A DNA stretch of 64,000 nucleotides from Aplidium turbinatum (lineage: Eukaryota > Chordata > Ascidiacea > Aplousobranchia > Polyclinidae): contig OU964920.1 of assembly GCA_918807975.1 (NCBI GenBank), forward strand, positions 3,484,501 through 3,548,500, given 5' to 3'. The position numbers and the translations under genes are program-made. Positions 54,331 through 64,000 of this stretch are shown piece by piece. Below the pieces are notes generated by a model. That model was given only the letters and a program-made list of their open reading frames with translations, was not told the origin of the DNA and did not search any database. The stretch's first letter is position 1; each line of letters opens with the position of its first letter.

Positions 54331-55172
54331 CTTGCTTTGGTTAACTTTTTATCTATAGTCTTAGCTCTTTTTTTCTGTTGTAAGTTGCTGCGTATTTGCT
54401 ATGACTCTATATTAATTTTGACCTGCTGTGTACATCATATCACACAAACTGAGATGTAAGAAAAAGTTGTCCAAAATAAAATATTTCTAACTTTATTACA
54501 AATGAAAAAAAGAGAATCTCTACACTTTAAACCCTGATTAACGTAAAGTCAATAGAGAATCCGCGTAAAGCAGATACAAAAGCATCTAATTTAGTGGAAG
54601 TAATATTGACGACCTTTTAAAGTACATGTAGTAACATGTTTAACATAGCATCATAGCATCATTATACAGCATGCACATTAAAATGATGGGGCACATTCCG
54701 CATGATTGCCCAGCCAAAAAGTTGCTCTTTTTACAATGTTTCAACATTTGGCGACATTGCAATGGCAAAAAACAACTTTTTACGAGGTGGGTGTTGACGC
54801 AGACTGATCACTTGTATTCGGGAACATGCTAAACCTTTCATTACTTGAAGGGTTTTGCGTCTCTATTCTTCTCACCCATGCTACAGCATTTATACATGAT
54901 AATTTTACTATTCATCTATCGGCATTCGGCATGCTTAGCACAAAAACAAGAAATCTGTTATAACATGATATTTGAATGAAAAGGAAAAATACACAAAAAA
55001 AAAACTTGCTAGATTCGGTATGTGATTCTATATGTGCTTCAGTAGCAAGGTAAGGATCCATGTCAGGGGTGGGAAAAACGTGTCAAACTGAGGACTAAAA
55101 ACTGCTTAAAATTTGAACATTGGGTCTGGTTAGCTTCAAGAACAGTCGGCTTACATTTGCTACAAGTCATTA
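54331..55172. other. Unit body, no gene recognised
   Basis: Partly matches 15660-15800 and 18290-18470 of unit 1, joined where the fold-back element is missing (near 54797). No coding frame. Confidence 0.5.
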
Positions 55173-55593
55173 GTTGAACCATAGGCATACGAAGCCAAGC
55201 AACGTGATCAAGTTTAACATCTTCAAGTTTATTACATTTTAGAAACACAAAACTACGCAACAAATTAAGTATCGAACGTTTTCGACATCACAAGATGTCC
55301 TCTTCAGGAATAATAAACATACAACTTAACTACATCTGAATAAAATACAATGGTTAACTAAATCCATAAACAGAAAAAGACAAAAACTGCACAGTACTTC
55401 CGACTAGTTCAAACTCAACGATATAGGCTCTGCGAGAATCAAAGGTAACTGCATCAAAAGGTGTTGAACAGATCACATGATGTGGTAGAAAGGCAAGGTG
55501 CAAAAACTAGTAAATACACTACTAATAGTTTTTCGCAGCTTGCCTTTCTACCATATCATGTGATCTGTTCAATACCTTTTGATGCAGTTACCT
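55173..55593 (-). mobile_element. Penelope-like terminus with central palindrome, unit 3
   Basis: Begins ttgaaccataggcatacg like the units 1/2 elements but at a non-orthologous place. It contains a hammerhead-like core and ends in a palindrome (55446-55510 with 55530-55593: aacagatcacatgatgtgg and its inverse catatcatgtgatctgtt). Confidence 0.55.
55280..55307 (-). ncRNA. Candidate hammerhead ribozyme core, minus strand
   Basis: Minus strand: CTGAAGA, a 6-bp stem gacatc/gatgtc with loop ttgt, then GAAA, identical in these parts to the core at 31097-31124. Confidence 0.5.
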
Positions 55594-57009
55594 TGTGATG
55601 TCAGCCAAAACCAATCAAAAATAGGGTCTTGGCAAGGTTTTAAAATTTTGGAAAATTTTAGCCGAGAGCTGGAAACGGCCACATTTGGATGTCTTTGACC
55701 TTTGACCTTTTAGAGTGACAATACGAACGGTGTTGTGTTTTCAATACTTCTCAGCAGTACTATCACCTGTAAAAAAATTAGGTTCTTACCTAATTTACTT
55801 AAGCAGTAATAAGACCTCAAACATGGCCAAAAATAAAAAAAATTGTGCCCCTCGGCAGACCCTCCCAAACTAAATGCTTTATAACTCTCGTGTTTCTCAA
55901 TAAATTTCACTCAAATTTTGCAGGTGTTCATCATATAAAATAATGAAAAGGTGTGTAAAATTTAAGAAAAATTAAAGACGTTAAATTTCTTGACTGTGTG
56001 AGTTGACACGGAATGGCCCAATGGTAAATTTTCAAGTGGCTGGTGGCAGATCAAGCTCTCGTCAGATTACATTTTAATTTTGCACAACTAGTTTTAGTAG
56101 TAATTGGCAAGTTTTCCAACCCCAAGCTAATAAAAATTTTATAAAAAGTTTTTTTCACTCCACCCTAGGTGCAAAGCTCGAGTGAGATACACAAATGTCA
56201 CAGGGCACGATCAACTCAAGTAATCTGTAGGAAAATTTTATTTTATCTGATTAAAAAATAGAAAGCCTAAAATGTAGATACTGAACTCATGATATCAACT
56301 CATTGTATCTGCATTTTGGACTCTTTACTTTTTGATTACATTAACCAGGCTTCCCAATCATTTTGCTGTTAAGTCTACGTTAGATTTAACGTTGTGCAAG
56401 TTGTACACAAAGTTAACTTGAGAAAAATAGATAATATTTAATAACTCTTCAAGATTAGAGGTTATCAACTGGAGCATTTTTTAACTAAACAATAAAAAAA
56501 ATGTCAAAGAACGGCATAACGGTAACAATAAAAACAACATTGATAAATGGTTTCCAAACTTTTAGTTGTCATATACTCTGAAAGATATTCTACAGACCCC
56601 AACGTTTCCAACAATAATTTTCAGCGCTTTCATTTTAGTGTTTTTTATTCCTAAAATTAATGCTTCTTGAAACTTTTCACGGACCTTTCGGGAGCAGTGG
56701 ACACTAGTTTGGGAACCACTTACGTAAACCAACGATAGGTAGACTTCTGTTTAAACATTTGTGCTCATAAAATTGACACAAGCTATTCATTAAAATGTCT
56801 TAAGAAAATCTGTTTAAAATTAAAACAGCGGGCTTGATAAGCTCCCAGGAGCCGGCTAAGCTCCTTCAAAATGCAAACAAAATCTGAAAAATATTCATTA
56901 AAGTCGTACACCAGTTGAATCTTAAACATAGAACCTCATTACATTGTATTGTACTTTAAGGACAAAGCAAACCTTACAACCAGCGACACACAATTAGTAC
57001 TTAAAATGT
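55594..57009. other. Unit-3-specific stretch, no gene recognised
   Basis: No homologue in units 1 or 2 that I can see. Holds a decayed palindrome (56240-56345) and a short minus-strand frame (55710-55910) with no domain. Confidence 0.4.
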
Positions 57010-57196
57010 TTATTTTTGACACTCGTTCCTGGATTTCCAGTGATTTCTGGAAATACTGAATGGCTTCTTTGTATTTGATAAGCAGCAACCAAAATTGGTA
57101 AAGAATGGCAACAAAACTTTAGTCAGTTTTTTTCTCTATTGGCACTCGTTTCTTGATTTCCAGTGGTTGTTTAAAATGATTGATCGCTTTTAGGTA
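57010..57196 (-). pseudogene. Decayed TPR repeats beyond the stop of copy 3
   Basis: The minus-strand repeat boundary motif gacactcg...atttccagtg recurs at 57018 and 57142 with the normal 132-bp-like spacing but broken frames. The array once extended farther 3'. Confidence 0.65.
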
Positions 57197-60100
57197 TTAG
57201 TTTGCAATTGAGAGGCAACGACCAATCTCGTGAAGAGTGATTGCAATACTTTTATCAGTGTCTTCATTCTTTGACACTCGTTTTTTGATTTTCAGTGATT
57301 TTCGGAAATGGTACAAAGCTTCATTGTATTTATTCGTTTTTGAGAAGCAGAGACCAATCTCATGAAAAGTGATTGCAGCACTTTTATCAGTGTCTTCATC
57401 CTTTGACACTTTTTTTTCTATATCCAATGATGTTTGGTAATACTCAATGGCTTCTTTGTATTTCTTCATATTTGATGAGCAGCGACCAAGCTGGTAAAGA
57501 GTGGCAGCGACACTTTCATCAACATCTTTATTCTTTGACACATTTTTCTTGATTTTCAGTGATTGTTTAAAATGATTAATTGCATTTTGGTATTCACTTG
57601 TGTTTGAGAAGCAGAGACCAATCTCGTGAAGAGTGATTGCAACACTTTCATCAGTGTCTTCTTCCTTTGACACTCGTTTCTTAATTTCCAATGATCTTTG
57701 GAAATACTGAATGGCTTCTTTGTATTTACTTGCATTTGAGAAGCAGAAACCAAGTTGGTGAAGAGTGATTGCAACACTTTCATCAGTGTCTTCATCCTTT
57801 GACACTCGTTTTTCTATACCCAGCGTTGTTTGGTAATACTCAATGGCTTCTTTGTATTTCTTCATATTTGATGAGCAGCGACCAAGCATGTGAAGAGTGG
57901 CAGCGACACTTTCATCAACATCTTCATTCTTTGACACATTTTTTCTTTATTTCCAGTGATTTTTGGAAATGGTACAGAGCTTCTCTGTATTCACTTGTAT
58001 TTGAAAAGCAGAGACCAATCTCGTGAAGAGTAATTGCAACACATTTGTCGATATATTCATTCTTTGACACTCGTTTCTCAATTTCCAGTGATTTTTGGAA
58101 ACACTCAATGGCTTCTTTGTATTTATTCATATTTGATGAGCAGAAACCAAGTTGGTACAGAGTGGCAGCGACACTTTTATCAGTGTCTTTATTATTTGAC
58201 ACATTTGTCTTGATTTCCAGTGATTTTTGGAAATGGTACAGAGCTTCTTTATATTCACTTGTATTTGAGAAGCAGAAATCAAGTTGGTGAAGAGTGCTTG
58301 CAAAACTTTTATCAGTGTCTTCATCCTTTGACACTCGTTTTTCTATATCCATTGATGTTTGGTAATATTCAATGGCTTCTTTGTATTTTTTCATATTTGA
58401 TGAGCAGCGACCAAGCTGGTAAAGAGTGGCAGCGACACTTTTATCAACATCTTTATTCTTTGACACATTTTTTTTGATTTCCAATGATTGTTTAAAATGA
58501 TTAATTGCATTTTGGTATTCACTTGTGTTTGAGAAGCAGAGACCAATTTCGTGAAGAGTGATTGCAACACTTTCATCAGTGTCTTCTTCCTTTGACACTC
58601 GTTTCTTAATTTTCAATGATCTTTGGAAATACTGAATGGCTTCTTGGTATTTACTTGCATTTGAGAAGCAGAAACCAAGTTGGTGAAAAGTGATTGCAAC
58701 ACTTTCATCAGTGTCTTCATCCTTTGACACTCGTTTTTCTATACCCAGCGTTGTTTGGTAACACTCAATGGCTTCTTTGTATTTCTTCATATTTGATGAG
58801 CAGCGACCAAGCATGTAAAGAGTGGCAGCGACACTTTTATCAGTGTCTTTATTTTTTGACACATTTGTCTTGATTTCCAGTGATTTTTGGAAATGGTATA
58901 GAGCTTCTCTGTATTCACTCGTTTTTGAGAAGCAACGACCGATCTTGTGAAAAGTGATTGCAACACCTTCATCAGTATCTTCATCCATTGACACTCGTTT
59001 CTTGATTTCCAGTGATCTTTGGTAACACTCAATAGCTTCTTTGTATTTCTTTGTAATTGATAAGCAGAAACCAAGTTGGTGGAAAGTGATTGCAACACTT
59101 TCGTCAGCATTTTCATCCATTGACACATTTTTCTTGATTTCCAGTGATTGTGTAAAATGATTAATTGCATTTTGGTATTCATTTGTATTTGAGAAGCAGA
59201 GACCAATCTCGTGAAGAGTGATTGCAACACTTTTATCAGCATGTTCACTATTTGACAATCGTTTCTTGATTTTCAGTGATTTTTTAAAATGATTGATCGC
59301 TTTTATGTATTCTTTGGTTTTTGAGAAGCAACGACCAATCTCATGAAGAGTGATTGCAACATTTTCATTAGTGTCTTCATCCTTTGACACTCGTTTTTCT
59401 ATACCCAGTGTTGTTTGGTAATACTCAATGGCTTCTTTGTATTTCTTCATATTTGATGAGCAGCGACCAAGCTGGTAAAGAGTGGCAGCGACACTTTCAT
59501 CAACATCTTTATTCTTTGACACATTTTTCTTGATTTCCAGTGATTGTTTAAAATGATTAACTGCATTTTGGTATTCACTTGTGTTTGAGAAGCAGAGACC
59601 AATCTCGTGAAGAGTGATTGCAACACTTTCATCAGTGTCTTCTTCCTTTGACACTCGTTTCTTAATTTCCAATGATCTTTGGAAATACTGAATGGCTTCT
59701 TTGAATTTACTTGCATTTGAGAAGCAGAAACCAAGTTGGTGAAAAGTGATTGCAACACTTTCATCAGTGTCTTCATCCTTTGACACTCGTTTTTCTATAC
59801 CCAGCGTTGTTTGGTAATACTCAATGGCTTCTTTGTATTTCTTCATATTTGATGAGCAGCGACCAAGCCGGTAAAGAGTGGCAGCGACACTTTTATCAGT
59901 GTCTTTATTTTTTGACACATTTGTCTTGATTTCCAGTGATTTTTGGAAATGGTATAGAGCTTCTCTGTATTCACTCGTTTTTGAGAAGCAACGACCAATC
60001 TTGTGAAAAGTGATTGCAGCACTTTCATCAGTATCTTCATCCATTGACACTCGTTTCTTGATTTCCAGTGATTTTTGGTAACACTCAATAGCTTCTTTGT

Positions 60101-61600
60101 ATTTCTTTGTAGTTGATAAGCAGAAACCAAGTTGGTGAAAAGTGATTGCAACACTTTTGTCAGCATTTTCATCCATTGACACATTTTGCTTGATTTCCAG
60201 TGATTGTTTAAAATGATTAATTGCATTTTGGAATTCATTTGTATTTGAGAAGCAGAGACCAATCTCGTGAAGAGTGCTTGCAACACTTTTATCAGCATGT
60301 TCACTATTTGACAATCGTTTCTTGATTTTCAGTGATTTTTTAAAATGATTGATCGCTTTTATGTATTCTTTGGTTTTTGAGAAGCAACGACCGATCTCAT
60401 GAAGAGTGATTGCAACACTTTCATCAGTGTCTTCATCCTTTGACACTCGTTTTTCTATACCCAGTGTTGTTTGGTAATACTCAATGGCTTCTTTGTATTT
60501 CTTCATATTTGATGAGCAGCGACCAAGCATGTGAAGAGTGGCAGCGACACTTTCATCAACATCTTCATTCTTTGACACATTTGTCTTGATTTCCAATGAT
60601 TTTTGGAAATGGTACAGAGTTTCTCTGTATTCATTCGTTTTTGAGAAGCAACGACCAATCTCGTGAAGAGTGATTGCAACATTTTCATCAGTTTCTTCAT
60701 CCTTTGACACTCTTTTATCTATATCCAGTGATGTTTGGTAATACTCAATGGCTTCTTTGTATTTCTTCATATTTGATGAGCAGCGACCAAGCTGGTAAAG
60801 AGTGGCAGCGACACTTTCATCAACATCTTTATTCTTTGACACATTTTTTTTGATTTCCAGTGGTTGTTTAAAATGATTAATTGCATTTTGGTATTCACTT
60901 GTGTTTGAGAAGCAGAGACCAATCTCGTGAAGAGTGATTGCAACACTTTCATCAGTGTTTTCTTCCTTTGACACTCGTTTCTTAATTTCCAATGATCTTT
61001 GGAAATACTGAATGGCTTCTTTGTATTTACTTGCATTTGAGAAGCAGAAACCAAGTTGGTGAAGAGTGATTGCAACACTTTCATCAGTGTCTTCATCCTT
61101 TGACACTCGTTTTTCTATACCCAGCGTTGTTTGGTAATACTCAATGGCTTCTTTGTATTTCTTCATATTTGATGAGCAGCGACCAAGCATGTGAAGAGTG
61201 GCAGCGACACTTTCATCAACATCTTCATTCTTTGACACATTTGTCTTGATTTCCAGTGATTTTTGGAAATGGTACAGAGCTTCTTTGTCTTCACTTGCAT
61301 TTGATAAACAGAGACCAATCTCATGAAGTGTGATTGCAACACTTTCATGAGTGTCTTCATTCTTTGACACTCGTTTCTTGATTTCCAGTGATCTTTGGAA
61401 ACACTCAATGGCTTCTTCGTATTTTTTTGTATTTGAAAAGCAGAAACCAAGTTGGTAAAGAGTGTTTGCAATACTTTCATCAGTATCTCCATCCATTGAT
61501 ACTCGTTTTTCTATATCCAGTGCTTCTTGGAAATAGGTTATAGCATTTTTGCAATTGTTCATGTTTGCGAAACAGCAGCCAATTTCTTGAAGTATGAAAG
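57197..61600 (-). repeat. 132-bp TPR-coding tandem array with 1056-bp higher-order period
   Basis: Roughly 33 units. The variants atttgatgagcagcgaccaa, gaagcagaaaccaagttggt and gaagcagagaccaatctcgt alternate in a recurring order. The segments starting 58391, 59447 and 58787, 59843 are displaced by 1056 bp, and 59447 and 60767 by 1320 bp. All displacements are multiples of 132, so reading frame is kept in expansion. Confidence 0.85.
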
Positions 61601-63630
61601 CTAACTTGGTACTGTCGTTTGCATTTTCATTTTTTTGTTTTTCATTTTCCAATAAGGTGTTTAAGTTTGGAATTGCATCATCGTATTGATGAGCTTTCAT
61701 TTGTGCTTTTGCCATTGCTTCGGTTGCTTGTATTTTGCTGGTTTGAGTTGAACCACCCCTTATTGATTCTTCCTCAATTGATTTGAGATACTTTTTGCAA
61801 TATTCCACTGATTCCTTGTAATTTTTTATACCATATAGTACTTGACTCATTTCTAAAAATTCTTTAAAATTTTGTTTGTTATCCAGTTGATCATTGTCTT
61901 TTGTCATGATCTTGTCTTGTGTTGACATGTCCAAGTCCTGCTTTAAAGATCGGAGGCATGGTTCAAAGTCCATCCTCCTCATTCCAGTGGATGGATTGTT
62001 TAGAAATAGTTCTATGAGTTCGTTTGTTGGAACTTTTAGTCTCAAAAATTCGCAAATTTGTACATTTAGTAAAGTGGAACTGGGATAGAAATGCGATGTT
62101 GTCAATTCAAATTTATTGCAGATATGGCACTGCAAAGAGTATGCAATTTGGAAGAAGTTGATGCAACTTCTTTCTCCAACAGCATCAACTAAAGAAATTG
62201 AGTTTTCACTTGAGTTAGTATTTTGCACCCAGTCGACTTGTCCGTTGTTCGCCATGTAAACTCTAAGACGGATTTCACATGCGATGGCGACTGATAGTGC
62301 AAGCTTATGTCTTGAGTAGTCAGTTATGTTATCATTTTGTGTAGAGTTGATCTACAATATTGAAACAGGAGTTTGTTGAAATTTTATGCAGTCTCTTTAG
62401 TGCTGATAAAAACAAAGTTACACTTCGATAAACGACTCGCTTGTGATTGAAATTCTCTTTATCTGAAAATGTTGAAAGGCTAGGTTTTGTTGCAAAATTT
62501 TCCAAGTCTTTTTTGATTTGTTTGGTCACATGCTCCACCAAAGATTTGTGAGAAGTTGAATTCAAACTGTTTTGTACTCCATCAAAGAAATCGTTGTATA
62601 TGCCTATTTTACCAGCAACAAAAACAGTTTCAGTAAGAATATCACTGAGATGATAGCCATTTTTTATGGCCTCTTCTGTGTTTAGGTAATACAGCATTTC
62701 AGTCACTGGCTTTATGAGCTCAGTCTTCCATGGTTTCTTTTCTGTGTGTTGCTGACGACCGAGAGGAAATTTGCAGGCATGGGACATCATTCCATCAAAA
62801 CACACTCCTCTTTGTGTAACAGCATCAAAAAACCAATACTCATTTTCTTTGCCTTTGTTTTCCAAACAGTCAATATTTACACTTGGAAGTATAGTTTCTT
62901 GCAAATTGATCAAAATAACTTGAAAAATAACGGCAAACCAACGAAAATATTCCAAAATATCTTGATAATTGCTCCAAGATTGGCAGCCTTCTTCCAAAAC
63001 AATAACACTTTCAAAATCCGAGAAGGGAGTGATCTCCTTTCTCGCCAATGATCCCATCCCTACTAGAACATACTGACAAGGGGGTTTCCCCATTACAGAT
63101 TCGCAGTATTCACTGATTTCTTTCATGATTATTGTGTATTCCTTGCTAATCATGTTTTGAAGAGATTTTATGCTTTCAAATTTTTTAACTTCTAGTTCAT
63201 GGAGTTTTTCACTACCAACTTTGTTTGGAATTGTCTCTATGTTAAGCAGTGAACTTCTTACAGACTCTCTCATTTCTTCGAGTTTTTTCTTTACTCGAGT
63301 TGCTTTCTCAATTAAATCGGAATTTTTCTTTGTTGCCTTAGCCTGCTGGAGAATGTGTGAGCATAAATTCTGCAAATCATTTTGTACTTGTGCTATATTT
63401 CCAGGCTTTCTAGTGATGGAAGCATTCAATAGAGCAGCACTTTGTATCAGACTTATTTTGTCGGGTGTTCGTTCTTTATAAAGGAGTCCCAATTTATGGA
63501 AAATTATTGCTGACTGCACTTTATCTTTTTCTTTGCCATTTGAAAAACAAACAGCCTTGAGATTTTTAGCAAGAAGGGTTTCTTCAATTTTGAGAGCTTC
63601 AGCAGAAGCAGTTTCGTGAGATTCTGTCAT
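57197..63630 (-). pseudogene. Nucleotidyltransferase-TPR protein, copy 3, two frameshifts, enlarged TPR array
   Basis: Same domain order as copies 1 and 2. The shared start Met is at 63630; the open frame runs 21 codons farther upstream. The N-terminal piece (to 62332) has GMGSLARKEITPFSDFESVI and GVCFDGMMSHACKFPLGR, nearly identical to the other copies. It ends early because an A run after DQLYT has one extra base (ACAAAATG against ACAAATG). The frame resumes (62255 and upstream) through the helical domain and about 30 TPRs to 57924, where another A run (AAGAAAAAATGTG) has an extra base. The last piece is 57197-57937. Repeats are 132 bp and closely alike, with blocks recurring at 1056 bp (eight TPRs), unlike the diverged arrays of copies 1 and 2. 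Both lesions are in homopolymers, so assembly error is a real alternative. Confidence 0.75.
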
Positions 63631-63891
63631 GTTTATATTTGTTTCAGCTCTCAGCCAGCAGTAGTTGTGCCATGAAAGTCTTGGATAATTCAATATCGTG
63701 GTACAATGTTACAAGTTTAATAAAATCTGCAACTATCAATACGTTACTCTGCTCAGTAATCGTTAATTCACAAAAAAGGTAACAAATTTAGATTTTTTTT
63801 TAAAGTACCGTACTGAACAAAAATGTTCTATGGCAGACATGCATATGTATAAATACATATAGACAGAGAGCCTAATTAAGTTAGATTAGAT
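63631..63891 (-). promoter_or_regulatory. Upstream region of NTase-TPR copy 3
   Basis: Matches 25007-25270 and 44323-44585, including the conserved ctctcagccagc block next to the start. Cut at 63891 by a hAT insertion. Confidence 0.4.
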
Positions 63892-64000
63892 CAGGGCTTC
63901 CCAAACTTTTTTGCTTGCGACCCCTTTTAATCTCCTAAAATTTTCCGCGACCCCCTTTACGGTTAAAAGGATAAACAATGCAAAATATACGTTTGTGATA
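63892..64000. mobile_element. hAT left end, runs off the window
   Basis: Begins cagggcttcccaaac, then cgacccctttt and cgcgacccccttt. CAGGG terminus and G/C-rich subterminal words are hAT-like. In units 1 and 2 the sequence continues gattagattatttatta at this point, so an insertion after gattagat (63884-63891) is supported. Confidence 0.7.

Larger units (their letters stand above)
49385..64000. repeat. Tandem segmental duplication, unit 3 (runs off the window)
   Basis: Starts tttttctatcaaaaggattc and follows the same order as units 1 and 2, but lacks the fold-back element and the 16.6-18.2 kb block. It has its own insertions: a SINE, a CMC-like element, palindromes and a Penelope-like terminus. 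The NTase-TPR copy is enlarged. Confidence 0.82.

Noticed and set aside
58787-60304. Repeated minus-strand frames of 109-153 codons in copy 3
   Set aside because: Alternative frame of the 132-bp repeat. It stays open because the unit length is a multiple of three.
57197-61600. Regular repeats suggestive of a CRISPR-like or satellite array
   Set aside because: The period is 132 bp, coding throughout and matches the TPR consensus; the organism is an animal.

Overview
This is a 64 kb piece of an AT-rich animal genome. The protein genes have metazoan architecture: an intron-split ceramide kinase and DUF294-nucleotidyltransferase/TPR proteins of a kind seen in marine invertebrates. The sequence is full of tRNA-derived SINEs, several LINE clades, hAT and piggyBac relics and Penelope-like termini. 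No bacterial operon or true tRNA/rRNA gene was seen. A marine invertebrate such as a tunicate fits, but the species cannot be fixed from the sequence.

Layout. 1-7.3 kb is a left flank. It holds a hAT MITE with a perfect 8-bp target duplication, two SINEs and one complete host gene, ceramide kinase (CERK, two coding exons, 610 aa). From about 7.33 kb to the right edge the window is one tandem segmental array of three homologous units: unit 1 about 7325-33225, unit 2 about 33226-49384, unit 3 about 49385 to beyond 64000. Each unit carries, on the minus strand, one copy of a long intronless gene. Its protein joins a DUF294-type nucleotidyltransferase domain to a long C-terminal array of about 44-residue TPR repeats. 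Copies 1 (1347 aa) and 2 (1349 aa) are open. Copy 3 has a TPR array about twice as long, with a 1056-bp higher-order repeat, and is split by two single-base frameshifts in A runs.

The units differ mainly in what landed in them, so each unit supplies the empty site for insertions in the others. Unit 1 has a nearly intact 3.2 kb LINE (13-bp TSD), a 2.4 kb hAT with a second hAT nested in it, a short LINE 3' end, a 1 kb tandem duplication, a MITE, a SINE, a fold-back element that caught an RTE LINE, and a TTAA-flanked piggyBac relic. Unit 2 has a 775-bp hAT with a transposase tail and an unexplained insertion. Unit 3 has a SINE, a CACTA/Chapaev-like element and palindromes. An older 8-bp-TSD element with long inverted arms is in units 1 and 2 but not in unit 3.

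The most interesting content is the local NTase-TPR family. The catalytic half is conserved while the TPR half varies in length and sequence, a pattern expected of a receptor or sensor family, though the function is inferred only. Candidate hammerhead-ribozyme cores in inverted-repeat, Penelope-like elements are a second point of interest.
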